A DNA stretch of 64,000 nucleotides, from positions 65,860,977-65,924,976 of the forward strand of contig CM059192.1 in the NCBI GenBank assembly GCA_030323885.1. Reading direction: 5' to 3'. Numbering within the stretch: position 1 is the first letter of the stretch; each line of letters starts with the position of its first letter. The notes under the pieces are model-generated. The model saw only the letters and a program-made list of their open reading frames with translations, had not been told where the DNA came from and searched no databases. The translations under genes were made by a program, and so were the position numbers. Of the stretch, positions 54,623 to 64,000 are shown one piece after another. This stretch comes from Branchipolynoe longqiensis (lineage: Eukaryota; Annelida; Polychaeta; Phyllodocida; Polynoidae).

Positions 54623-54944
54623 GAATCGATCTCAAAGTAAATAGCCACAGACCAGTTTAACGCTAAGGTGCCCGCACCGAAAATGAAATCAGATTCTCAT
54701 TAATCAAAATAATGGCTCCATTCCCACTGGGCCCACAGTCTCCCCACACCCTTCCAGCTGACCATCCAGGGAAATATATTACCCACACCCTGGAGTTGGC
54801 CGAGTCAGCCCCGAGATGAAGATCAGGAGGGTCACGATCTCGACTGGACACACGTCAGTTCACACCGAATTTCCAAGACACTACCAGTAGACTGTCTATG
54901 GGTATACATTAGATATACAGTAGACTTCGCAGAATTACCCAGAG

Positions 54945-55430
54945 ATAAAGAGACAAAGAGATAAAGAGATAAAGAGATAACGATATAAAGAGATACAGAG
55001 ATAAAGAGATAAAGAGATAAAGAGACAAAGAAACAAAGAGACAACTAGACAAAGAGACAAAGAGACAAAGAGACAAAGAGACAAAGAGACAAAGGGACAA
55101 AGAGACAAAGAGACAAAGAAACAAGATACAAAGAGACAAAGAGACAAAGAGACAATGCGATGAATATATGAAGAGATGAAGAGATGAAGAGATGAAGAGA
55201 TGAAGAGATGAAGAGATGAAGAGACGAAAAGACGAAGAGATGAAGAGACAAAGAGACACAGAGACACAGAGATAAAGAGATAGAGAGATAAAGAGATAAA
55301 GAGATAAAGAGATAAAGAGATAAAGAGATACAGAGATACATAGATAAAGAGATGAAGAGACAAAAAGACAAATAGACAAAGAGACAAAGAAATAAAGAGA
55401 TAAAGAGACAAAGAGATAAAGCGATAAAGA
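54945..55430. repeat. 8-bp (AGAGACAA / AGAGATAA) purine-rich array
   Basis: Blocks of 'gagataaa', 'gagacaaa' and 'gagatgaa' alternate in patches. Reverse Leu/Ser/Phe/Val frames over 200 codons are artefacts and merely mimic membrane proteins. Confidence 0.94.
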
Positions 55431-55439
55431 GCAGGAGGG

Positions 55440-56000
55440 CACAACATACACCGTGTTAAAAAATACAGCGGTACAGTGAGTGAATGTAGGGGCTTTGAGG
55501 CGTGGGCGAGTAGGTGGCGCCACATTCTCAGGTCATGAGGAACCAGTAAATGACCTGATGAGTAGGTGCCCAGCCGATGACTTAGTCGCTGGGGGCTTAT
55601 CATCCTCGTATAATGGCTTATACAGCATATATTTTGAAGTGAGAGCTGGGAGACCGTTGGAGTCGGTTCCCAGGAAAGGGGAAGCAGAGAGTGCCTGGTT
55701 ACAAGGGGGCCTGCTGAGAGTAAGGGGTGTTTGGAAGAGAGGGGTGCCCAGAAGGACCAATGAACACATTAGGGACAATTTTTTATTTATATTCACATAA
55801 TAAATTATATAGCACATGTATGATGCATAATGCATTATGCAAGTATAAAGATATGTAAGGGAATTATTATTATATTGCTATACTCCGTAAGACTCATCAC
55901 TGTACCAGTGGCGCCACCTGCAGCCTCCTCGCCTACACCTGATGTGTCAGTCACACTGGATACGTTTTTTTCTGATACACATATAGTTATATATAAACAT
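55440..56000. other. No gene recognised
   Basis: Open frames of about 100 codons on both strands at 55480-55835 overlap and carry no known domain. Confidence 0.4.
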
Positions 56001-56004
56001 TTAT

Positions 56005-56225
56005 GAAGAGTTCAGGCGCAAAACCCACTAAACGCCATTCCAAAATATTAATTAAAATAACAGATTTGACCTAAAATAACTGAAAGAAATTTTGCTTTTC
56101 ACTGATTCCACTTTCCCTGTGATGAAATGATTATGGAGCAACAACACGCAAAAATAGGAATGTAAGAAAAGAACATTTTGAAGGTTTGATTCCAATGTTT
56201 AGCTCAATTTTTTTATCAGCATTTA
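56005..56225. mobile_element. MITE family D, truncated copy
   Basis: 'gaagagttcaggcgcaaaac' end and interior 'gattatggagcaacaa' match 62255-62467; the right end is eroded. Confidence 0.75.
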
Positions 56226-56227
56226 TG

Positions 56228-56400
56228 TTCAGGTTTTCTGTCCTAGCAACTGCTATGGTCATCTCAGGATGGATACTAACTTGTGACAGTGCGCACTCAT
56301 GACAACTTTATAGTGCTGCTTCAGTGGAAAACCAGGACTGGCCAATCACCCAATTTCCCACTCAGTCAGATTCCCCGTATGCTGAAACAACCAGTCCTTG
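56228..56400 (-). mobile_element. SINE family A fragment
   Basis: 'tgtcctagcaactgctatgg', body to 'ccagtccttgccctta'. Lies next to MITE D. Confidence 0.82.
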
Positions 56401-56530
56401 CCCTTATCTTGTATATTACATAGATACACATATTCATTATATATAATGAATATGTTATATATAACATTACATATAATGAATGTGTTATATATAATGAATG
56501 TGTGTATTTCTGCATATAATTGCATTATCA
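56400..56530. repeat. Short 'tatataatgaatgtgtta' repeats
   Basis: Four imperfect copies of a palindromic AT-rich unit. Confidence 0.8.
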
Positions 56531-56971
56531 GAAGTGGACACGAAGAAACCAACAGATCAATTTCGTCTAAAATAATCAGTACATTTATAAACAAGCAATT
56601 CCATTTCACCCCTTTATTCTCGCATAATATGTTATACCCCACACATAATTAGAGCTAGAGACATCATTTAAAAAAAGAGTAAACACATAAATATGCAATT
56701 GCCAATTAATTACACATATTTGAGTTTGGTTCTAGGGTGTCTTGATCCTCAACCCAAAATAAAACAACCAGGTTGGGTACCAGTCAGGTAATTGTATACT
56801 CTATCATATTAATAACAGTGACGTTGTCCTGGGTGATGGTGTAAAATTCTGCGATTAAGTATATATTGAATAGCGAGATGGCTAAATAGGAAACAGTACT
56901 CCCTTTATAATGCTCACACCGGGGGATGGAAACAATGCCCCTTTAAGCACAATCCTGCCCCCTTATCTCAC

Positions 56972-57167
56972 CCAGCCACACGGTATCTGGCATGTTAGGT
57001 AATCCCACGATGGCCAGGTGGTGGCCAAAGTGGGGTGGGAGGGGGTGAGTCCTTAAAGCAGCCAATGGGGAACTATGTTGGGGAGTGATCATGCGGGCTA
57101 GGAGTGACTGGTGTTCATGAGTGTAAGAGCCAATAAGAATGTCTATAACATCCACAGTTGTATGTAT
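56972..57167 (-). other. Possible exon of unknown gene
   Basis: On the reverse strand a good acceptor (tatattgttttcag) precedes 65 open codons ('VDVIDILIGSYTHEHQSLLA' through 'GHHLAIVGLPNMPDTVWL') and a donor-like gtgagata. I recognise no family. It does not resemble the missing GluN2 ATD region, and its end phase (1) does not fit E1 directly. It may be an exon of another gene or chance. Confidence 0.25.
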
Positions 57168-57659
57168 CTGAAAACAATATATAAGTGACTAAAACTAAGC
57201 AATCAGCCCTTATCTATCAACACTTCTGCTGGTGCTGAACTCGGATAGCATGTTGTCTCGTGTGTTGTATCTACTATGGGGTAAGCTCTAGCATATAATT
57301 GATCTAATACAGATATGAACAGGGGGAACTCTGAACTGTACACCTTATGCAGAATATTACACCTTATGCAGGATAATACGCCTTATGCAGGATATTAAGG
57401 CAGTCTAGCCTTGTTGAGCAGTACAGCTAATAACATGAGCGAACATAAAGAAAGTAACCATTTGACTGATTCATGATGCTTTGTTTAAATATCTATATAC
57501 ATATGCATACCATTTTGACTCATGCGTGATGCTTCGCTTGAATATATCTATAATAATTCTTCCGTTCTACCTATGATATAGCAGACAAGTTACAGTATAA
57601 CAGAGAAGACAAGTAGTGCGATATGAATTAGCAGTAAAAGACCCTAACTCCTTTATTAA

Positions 57660-57862
57660 AACTTCCGAGCGAGTGGAGTGTCAAGCCCCACACACGGAGG
57701 GGTCAGCGGTGCATGCCGGTACCCCCCCCCCCCCCCCCCGTCACCTCCAGATGAGGGGGGGGGGGAGAGGAGGAGGCACTACAGTGCTTAATACAGGCGA
57801 TAACAGGCTTATCACTATCCATATACATATCAGCTACAAGGGTTTGAATATATATATAGATA
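57660..57862. repeat. Repeat family X copy with C-run core
   Basis: 'gcgagtggagtg', C run at 57721-57740, G run at 57767, 'acaggcttatcactatccat', AT tail. Parallels 62640-62815. Confidence 0.75.
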
Positions 57863-57942
57863 TATATGCATATAAATAAAGCACCATTCATGGGGCTTCG
57901 TTTATTCCTATTCCTAGAATGTCTCTCTCTCTCTTTAATATA

Positions 57943-58134
57943 CAGTAAACACTCTCTAACTGACCCCGTCCACAGATGGACCACTTCCCTATATTGATTG
58001 CTTTATTTGGGTCCCAAACGATCGTCCATACAATATCATTTTAACGATAAAAAAAACTCCCTAAGCAGACCACCTCCCCAAATGAACCACTTAAAATTGG
58101 TCGCGTGGGTGGTCAGTTTAGAGAGATTGTACTG
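57943..58134. mobile_element. pogo-like MITE, both ends and TA duplication
   Basis: Left 'cagtaaacactctctaactg', right 'ggtcagtttagagagattgt' then 'actg', flanked by TA on both sides. The CAGT...ACTG ends and TA target fit the Tc1/mariner-pogo group. Confidence 0.9.
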
Positions 58135-58139
58135 TATAC

Positions 58140-58540
58140 CCTTTCGACTGCATCAACAGTGCTTCCTGTATTACCATCAGCCATACTCAGATGGCAGTGC
58201 TGCATCCAATGTGATTGAACAACCACATCTATAATTCCAGTTGATACAAATTATCATTTGTATTTCCTTCAAAACACATCCACAAATGGTATTTCCAAAG
58301 ACAAAACTTATCCATAATGGAAATAATTAATTTAGAATTCGGAGAAATCTACAACACCCTCCAAAGATATTCGCGTTTCGGGTGAGTACTTAATTCACCC
58401 GTACAGCGCTGGAAGAGATCTGGCTGGTACTAAGGCGGGTTGCCATGGTGACGCAGTGCTTGGTAACCATGCAAACATTGAACAGCTTAGCCGCGCTATC
58501 TCATTGCACAGCCCTCATGTTAACACCCCGCTGAACAGGC
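58140..58540. other. No gene recognised
   Basis: Ordinary-looking sequence between a MITE and the 12-bp array. Confidence 0.5.
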
Positions 58541-58544
58541 CACT

Positions 58545-59620
58545 GCCGGGCCACTACTGGGGTCACTACTGGGGACTCAACCGGGTCACTACTGGGGTCA
58601 CTACCGGGCCACTACCGGGGTCACTACTGGGTCACTACCAGAGTCACTACTGGGTCACTATTGGGGCCACTACCGGGTAACTACCGGGGTCATTACTAGG
58701 GCCACTACCTGGGTCCCTACCGGGCCACTACCGGGCCACTACCGGGGTCACTACCGGGCCACTACCCGGGTCACTACCGGGGTCACTACCGGGGTCACTA
58801 CCTGGGACACTACCGGGTCACTGCCTGGGTCACTACCGGGTCACTGCTGTGGTCACTACCAGACCACTACCGGGCCACTACCAAACCACTACCGGGCTAC
58901 TACCGGCCCACTGCTGGGCCACTACCGGGCCACTATGGGGTCACTGCTGGGTCGCTACCAGGTCAATGTCGGGGTCACTACCGGGCCACTACCAGGTCAC
59001 TGCTGGGTCACTACCGGGTCACTACCAGGGTAACTGCCGGGGTCACTACCTGGGTCACTACGGGAGTCACTATGGCAGTCACTACTGGGGTCACTGTCGG
59101 TGTCACCACCGGGGTGACTACCGGTGTCGCTACCGGACAACTCCCTGGGTGACTACCGGGGTGACTACCGGGATGACTACCGGGTGACTACCGGGGTCAC
59201 TGCCGGGCTGACTAGTGGTGTGACTCCCGGGCCACTACCGGGATCACTACCGGGGTTACTACTAGGGTCACTACCGGGGTCACTACCGGATCATTACTGG
59301 GGTCACTGCCGGGATCATTACCAGGGTCACTGGTGGGTCAATAGTGGGGTCACTACCAGGCCACTACTGGGTCATTGCAGGGGCCACAACCGCAGTCACT
59401 ATCGGGCCACTACCGGATCACTGCTGGGTCACTGCTGGGTCACAACCGCGGTCACTATCGGGCCACTACCGGGGCCACTACCGGCCACTACCCGGCCACT
59501 ACCGGCGTCACTACCGGGTCACTACCGGCCACTACAGGGGTCACAATTGGGTCACTATCGGGCCACTACCGGGCAACTCACGGGCCACTCAGGGGTCACT
59601 CACGGGCCACTACAGGACCG
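58545..59620. repeat. 12-bp (GGGTCACTACCG) minisatellite, 1.1 kb
   Basis: Units 'gggtcactaccg', 'gggccactaccg' and 'ggggtcactacc' in irregular order. Gly/His/Tyr/Leu-Pro frames are artefacts. Confidence 0.95.
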
Positions 59621-59739
59621 CTTTCCCGGAGCTCCGCCCACCCACAGCCGCCACAAGGAACAGAACGCGCGCCAAAACAACTAACTCCGGCCTCAGCCAC
59701 AGTATGGTCTTTTATTAGTAGTATTAGTATCACTAACAT

Positions 59740-59985
59740 CTCTACCCCTCCTCCTCCCCCTCCTTCCCCCTCCTCCCTCTTACCCAGCACCCCCTCTAAC
59801 CCCCCACCCCTAGCTACAACTCCGCCCTTCCACTATGTTCAGACCCCGCGACCCCTGCTACCTCCATTCCCGCCCTCGCCCCATCCTCGCCCCCACCCTC
59901 GCCCCGCCCTCGTCCCCGCCCTCGCCCCCGCCCCCCGCCTTTGCCCCCGTTCCGACCCCGCCCCCGGCCCGCCCAGCGCCCCGGC
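59740..59985. repeat. C-rich low-complexity tract
   Basis: 'ctcctccccct' and 'ctcgcccccgccc' runs. Confidence 0.9.
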
Positions 59986-60024
59986 CGGTCAATCCTATTT
60001 GGTCTCACTGAGGATATGCTGTTA

Positions 60025-60757
60025 GTGAAGCCCCAGTCACACATACCCGGATCAGGGGCCGGACGAGCCCTGGACCACCATCCGGGGTGGTCCGGGGCGA
60101 TCCGGGGTGATCCGTGGCTCGTCCATGGCTCGTCCGTGTGGACAGCCCCTGATCCGGCCTGATTCGTGGCTCATCGGGCGCCGTCTGGGCTCAGCCCCGG
60201 ATGTTTTAAAATGTTTAAAACATCCGGGTGGTCCATGGTATTTTGCGATCCGGGCTCAATCCGGCCTGATCCAAGGGTGGTCCGGGGGTGGTCCGGGTAT
60301 TTCGGGGGTGGTCCGGGGTGGACCGGGCCTGTCTGGGGCTGGTGTGGGGTCATTTTGAGCCACGGTTTGACCCGGACCATCCCCGGACTATCCAGGACTA
60401 CCCCCGGCCTAGCCACGGACCACTCCCGGACTTCCCCCGTAAAACCGGGGGTGATCTGGGATAGTCCGGGGGTGATCCAGGATAGTCCGGGGATGGTCCG
60501 GGGGCAGTCCGGGGGTGGTCCGGCCTCGTATGGGGCCGGTCCGGCCCAGTCCGGGGGCAGTCCACGGGTGGTACGGGGCAGTCCGGGGCAGTCCGGGACT
60601 CGTCCGGGGCTCGTCTGGGAAAGTGTGACTGCGAGGCAAAAATCGACTAAAACAGTGATTTTATCCATGGCGGTCCGGGACCGTCCGGGCCGTTGGTACG
60701 TGGGTGGTCCGGCTCAAAATCCGGGGCTCGTCCGGCTATATGTGACTGGGGCTTTAC
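60025..60757. mobile_element. Foldback element, GGTCCGGGG-type interior
   Basis: Ends 'gtgaagccccagtcacacat' and 'atatgtgactggggctttac' are inverted. Over 700 bp of interior consist of 'ggtccgggg', 'gatccgg', 'ccccggac' and 'cagtccggg' in both orientations. No clear target duplication was read. Overlapping Gly/Pro/Arg-rich frames are artefacts. Confidence 0.9.
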
Positions 60758-60774
60758 GGATTCATTAATGTGTA

Positions 60775-61150
60775 AATGTGTGTATATTGTGACATGCATA
60801 ATGAACGAATTGTTGGTGAATAAAAGTAAACTTCTGTGTATCGTGACATGCACTATGTGTAAATAATGGAACTGGGTGATGGTGAATGAAGGTAAACGTC
60901 TGTGTATTGTGACATGTGCGATGTGCAAATAATGGAACTGGGTGCTGGTGAATGAAGGTAAACGTGTGTGTATTGTGACATGTGCGATGTGTAAATAATG
61001 GAACTGTGTGATGGCGAATGAAGGTAAACGTCTGTGTATTGTGACATGTGCGATGTGTAAATAATGGAACTGGGTGCTGGTGAATGAAGGTAAATGTGTG
61101 TGTATTGTGACATGTGCGATGTGTAAATAATGGAACTGGGTGATGGTGAA
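60775..61150. repeat. 66-bp minisatellite, about six copies
   Basis: Unit 'tgaatgaaggtaaacgtctg' plus 'tgtattgtgacatgtgcgat' plus 'gtgtaaataatggaactggg' plus 'tgctgg'. It starts 18 bp after the foldback element. Confidence 0.94.
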
Positions 61151-61197
61151 TTAATGCAAAGTACATAATCTACGAATCCAATATCAACAACAACAGG

Positions 61198-61256
61198 TGA
61201 GTGCGCACTGACACAAGTCCATTCGTTTCCAAGATGTTTCTAGGATGTAAAACCCC
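61198..61256 (+). mobile_element. SINE family A 3' fragment
   Basis: 'gtgagtgcgcactgacacaa', 'tctaggatgtaaaacccc'. Confidence 0.7.
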
Positions 61257-61336
61257 AGCTCCGGTGTAGAAACTGCTCCAGATATTTCTGCCTCTAACAG
61301 AGAGAGTATCTCATTCTACAACTTCCACCCCGACAC

Positions 61337-61670
61337 CAGGCGTGGTAGCCGAATCGGCAGAGCCCAGGCCTCCCGGGCGGGAGGTCGGGAGTTCGATTCC
61401 CGGTCGAGTCAATCCAATGACTTACAAAATTGACACACTCGTTGTTTCCTAACTTGGTGCTCGGCATTAATAGGTTAGGCATTAACTGGTTAGCACAATG
61501 TCGGGATAATATGACTCCGTGGTGGGATATCGGATCATGATGCTGGTGGCCTGATTTCCCAGTGGGGCAGCATGATAAAGTCCTGCCATCAGTGCACACT
61601 GTCACAAGTCGGCACCCATCCTGATATGACCTTAGCTGTTGCTAGGACAGTAAAACTCCAACAACCAACC
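61337..61670 (+). mobile_element. SINE family A, full length
   Basis: Head 'caggcgtggtagccgaatcg', box B 'gagttcgattcccgg', body, tail 'actccaacaaccaaccagcc'. Confidence 0.93.
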
Positions 61671-61679
61671 AGCCAAACT

Positions 61680-62250
61680 CTTCCAGCCAGCGCTGGCACA
61701 TTTCGCGGGATCTTGCTTAGCAAGGCAAGCTTTTAAGACAATAAACTATTTACATTATACAATAAACTATTTACACTCTACTTGATTACAATAGTGCCTT
61801 TATTCATCGCTCCACCATCGAGGCAAAAGCTCGCAATGACTGCAGATTTAAGAATGAAATGACAAACTCTTTCTCTTTCCTTTCACTTAAAGTCCCTCTG
61901 TTGATAGGACACCTGCTATGTGGAGGACAACATTGGTATGGATGCAAAGTTGTCCGTTAAAGACAGTCACTATTGTATGTTTAAAAAAAATTTCAGCTCG
62001 TTTTTATAAGTAGCCGGCTAATACTTGTGTTGTATATATAAACTAGTCGCATCATAATGAGGAGGGTATAATTAGGAGGACATCAAACCCCAAATAAACA
62101 AAACTAGCCATATATTAAGTATGGTGTTATATGGTTATGATTATATCATTCTATATAATTCTCAAACAAACACACCTAGACAGATATTAATTAGGATCCT
62201 ATATATACGGTTCTATATAATACCCAACACATCTGTATACGTAAGCACAT
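61680..62250. other. No gene recognised
   Basis: AT-rich DNA with a short duplicated 'tacaataaactatttacact' phrase at 61735-61780. Confidence 0.5.
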
Positions 62251-62254
62251 ATAT

Positions 62255-62467
62255 TTGAAGAGTTCAGGCGCAAAACCACGTAGACGCAAATCCAAAAATG
62301 GAGATAAATATTGGAATTAAACCTTGACAAATAATTTTCTTATATTCCTACTTTTTTGTTCATTGCTCCATAACCATATGATCATATGAAAAGTGGAATT
62401 GTTGAGAATTAAAATTACTACATTTTTGGATTGGCGTTTACGTGGTTTTGTCCCGGAACTCTTCCTT
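62255..62467. mobile_element. MITE family D, full length
   Basis: Ends 'gaagagttcaggcgcaaaac' and 'gttttgtcccggaactcttc' are inverted, with pairing continuing through 'cacgtagacgcaaatccaaa' (about 45 bp). Confidence 0.88.
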
Positions 62468-62574
62468 TATACACATACACATATATAAACATATACAAGG
62501 AGCCATATTCATGTATGTTTAATCCAGTTTCGGATGGTATATATACATACCATTCTATATAATACCTAGCAAGG

Positions 62575-62609
<35 letters not shown>

Positions 62610-62815
62610 TGCATATATATTTTTATATACACACATATATATGCGAGCGAGTGGAGGATAGGCCCCACGCAGGCTGCGGAGCGATGCATGATGGGGGTCC
62701 CCCCCCCCCCCCCCCACCCGGACAGGGTGGGGGAGTGCAGGACACTACAGGCATTATTACACGCGATAAAGGGTTTATCACTATCCATACATGCATATAT
62801 ATATATATATATATA
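62575..62815. repeat. Repeat family X copy between AT microsatellites
   Basis: (AT)n at 62577-62608; 'gcgagcgagtggaggatagg', C run at 62699-62715, 'gggtttatcactatccatac', (AT)n at 62795-62820. Confidence 0.78.
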
Positions 62816-62869
62816 TATAAACAGATACAAGAGGCCGAGTTCATGGTATGTATTTCGCGGATTTAATCA

Positions 62870-63130
62870 TTAGGCTTCATCATGAGCTGGGCGGGTTGAG
62901 TCGGGTTCGGGCAGTTGGAGCACTCAATTTGACCTTCAATTGACCTTGCGACAGGCCCGTCTCTATAAGCTGGTGCCAGAGTCAGGCCGACCGGAAGTAA
63001 CGGCCGGCCATAACCGGGTCAGCGCCAACATGGTAACGCTGGTATATCAACTGAAGGTCAAGGGCGAATGCCCGAGAACTAGGTCAATGGGACGCCGTGC
63101 ATCAACAGCTGGACACAGTCTTCGCTAGCT
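62870..63130. other. Unremarkable spacer
   Basis: A 62-codon + frame at 62940 has no recognisable domain. Confidence 0.45.
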
Positions 63131-63133
63131 AAA

Positions 63134-63584
63134 GGCCCTGTCACACTACGACGTTTCTCACCAACGCGCCCCGACGTGTTGCCTTTTTGGGCGAAACATT
63201 GGCATGCATCGGGAAGCGTTACGCGCGCGTTACCGGCGCGTTAACGGCGCGTCGGCACACGTCGGTACACATTGAGTGATAGCAACGTGTGAATTGACAC
63301 ATCGGCGCGCGTCGGCAGGCATCGGCATGCGTCGGCGCACGTCGGCGCGCCTCGGCGCGCGTCGGGTCACGCCAATCGTTTTCTGCTTGCACAAAACTTT
63401 CGGCGCGCCCCGACGCATGCCGACTGGTTCGAGGGGGCGTTACGGACACGCCACCAACACACCAGTAGCACGCTGCAACCCGTCAAACTTTCTCCCAGAA
63501 TGCCCAAAAGTTGGACGTGTTTCGAGCCCTAATATCTTGCACGTTGGCGGCGTGCCGGGGGAAACGTTGTAGTGTCAGGGGCCT
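63134..63584. mobile_element. Foldback element, CGTCGGCGCGC-type interior, TAA duplication
   Basis: Ends 'aggccctgtcacactacgac' and 'gttgtagtgtcaggggcct' are inverted and flanked by TAA on both sides. The interior is dense in 'cgtcggcgcgc', 'gcatcggcatgcg' and 'gttacgcgcgcg'. Non-coding. Confidence 0.9.
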
Positions 63585-63689
63585 TAACAAGAGCCAGTCA
63601 TCTGATCAGTCCTTATATGTAGGTAGCTAGCTATCTCTCACAGCACATGGCTCTGCAATCATTGAAATGACCTTCAGAGATAGTTTGTT

Positions 63690-64000
63690 TATTTGTTTGT
63701 TGTTATTTTGTCATAGCAACATCTAAGGTCATATCAGTATGGGTACCTACTTGTGACAGTGTGCACTCATCATGACTTTGTAGTGCTGCTCCACTGGGAG
63801 ACAAGGTCACTGGTGCCATGACTCGATATCCAACCCAGTCACATTATCCTGACACTGAGCCAACAGTCCTTCTCCTATCCTATTAATGCCAATCACGAGG
63901 CTAGGTAGCGAAAAGTATCAATTTCATAAACCGTTGGTGTGATTTGGCTGGGATTCGAACTGCCGATCTTCTGCACGGGACGCCTGGGTTCTACCGATTC
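63690..64000 (-). mobile_element. SINE family A, head at right edge
   Basis: Tail 'tagcaacatctaaggtcata', body, reverse head 'gggattcgaactgccgat', 'gggttctaccgattc'; the first bases of the head run off the window. Confidence 0.92.

Noticed and set aside
54909..55603. Reverse Leu/Ser/Phe/Val-rich frames that mimic membrane proteins
   Set aside because: Translation of the 8-bp agagacaa array; all three reverse frames are open with similar composition.
58849..60768. Gly/His/Tyr/Pro- and Pro/Gly/Arg-rich frames of 100-216 codons
   Set aside because: They cover the 12-bp gggtcactaccg array, a C-rich tract and the interior of a foldback element; no family resemblance.
7218..61400. tRNA genes at the many 'ggtagagcgc...ggttcgattccc' sites
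   Set aside because: Each continues into the same SINE body and tail, occurs about 20 times with mutations, and no complete cloverleaf with a paired acceptor stem was seen.

Overview
The window is animal nuclear DNA, most likely from a marine invertebrate. Genes are split by GT-AG introns. There are several tRNA-headed SINE families, LINE 3' ends, many inverted-repeat (MITE or foldback) elements and an exceptional load of minisatellites. The only gene recognised with confidence encodes an NMDA-type glutamate receptor whose wording is closer to the invertebrate GluN2 class than to vertebrate GluN2A-D. The phylum cannot be settled from this sequence.

Gene layout. Seven consecutive exons of a GRIN2-like gene lie on the minus strand between 910 and 10131: E1 9953-10131, E2 8445-8558, E3 6712-6857, E4 4944-5139, E5 3061-3181, E6 1945-2165 and E7 910-1054. 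Spliced together they give 1122 nt, or 374 uninterrupted codons. They run from the middle of the amino-terminal domain (ATD) to the first half of the S1 ligand-binding lobe. The pore, S2 and C-terminus lie beyond the left edge. The signal peptide and first part of the ATD lie upstream (higher coordinates) and were not found. So 10132-64000 is either one very long 5' intron or includes upstream exons I could not recognise.

Repeats. About 20 copies or fragments of one SINE (family A: tRNA-like head, body, tail read as a 'caacatctaaggtcatatc' motif on the reverse strand) are scattered on both strands. A second SINE shares its head and body but has another tail (family B). A third has a different tRNA-like head and a poly-A tail (family C). 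MITE families include one with AAGTTGCATAGTCCGATG ends, pogo-like elements (CAGT...ACTG ends, TA duplications), and a set of foldback elements with CNGTCACAC-type ends and 3-bp TAA/TTA duplications whose interiors are packed with a short motif that differs from copy to copy. Retroelement remnants include several LINE reverse-transcriptase C-termini (11.7, 15.9, 16.4 and 37.3 kb), a probable RNase H-bearing element (38.7-41.0 kb) and a broken copy of a repetitive domain family (17.8-18.2 kb).

Minisatellites. More than 15 arrays are present, with units of 6, 8, 9, 10, 12, 20, 22/89, 44, about 46, 66 and about 80 bp. One GRIN2 intron (8559-9952) consists almost wholly of two abutting arrays. The long low-complexity reading frames over these arrays are not genes.

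Most notable for follow-up: the foldback family with copy-specific interior motifs; the fully phase-consistent GRIN2 exon chain with Phe at a ligand-site position; the intron made of minisatellite; nested insertions that order the mobile families in time; twin perfect hairpins at 36.6 kb; and a SINE bounded by 77-bp direct repeats.
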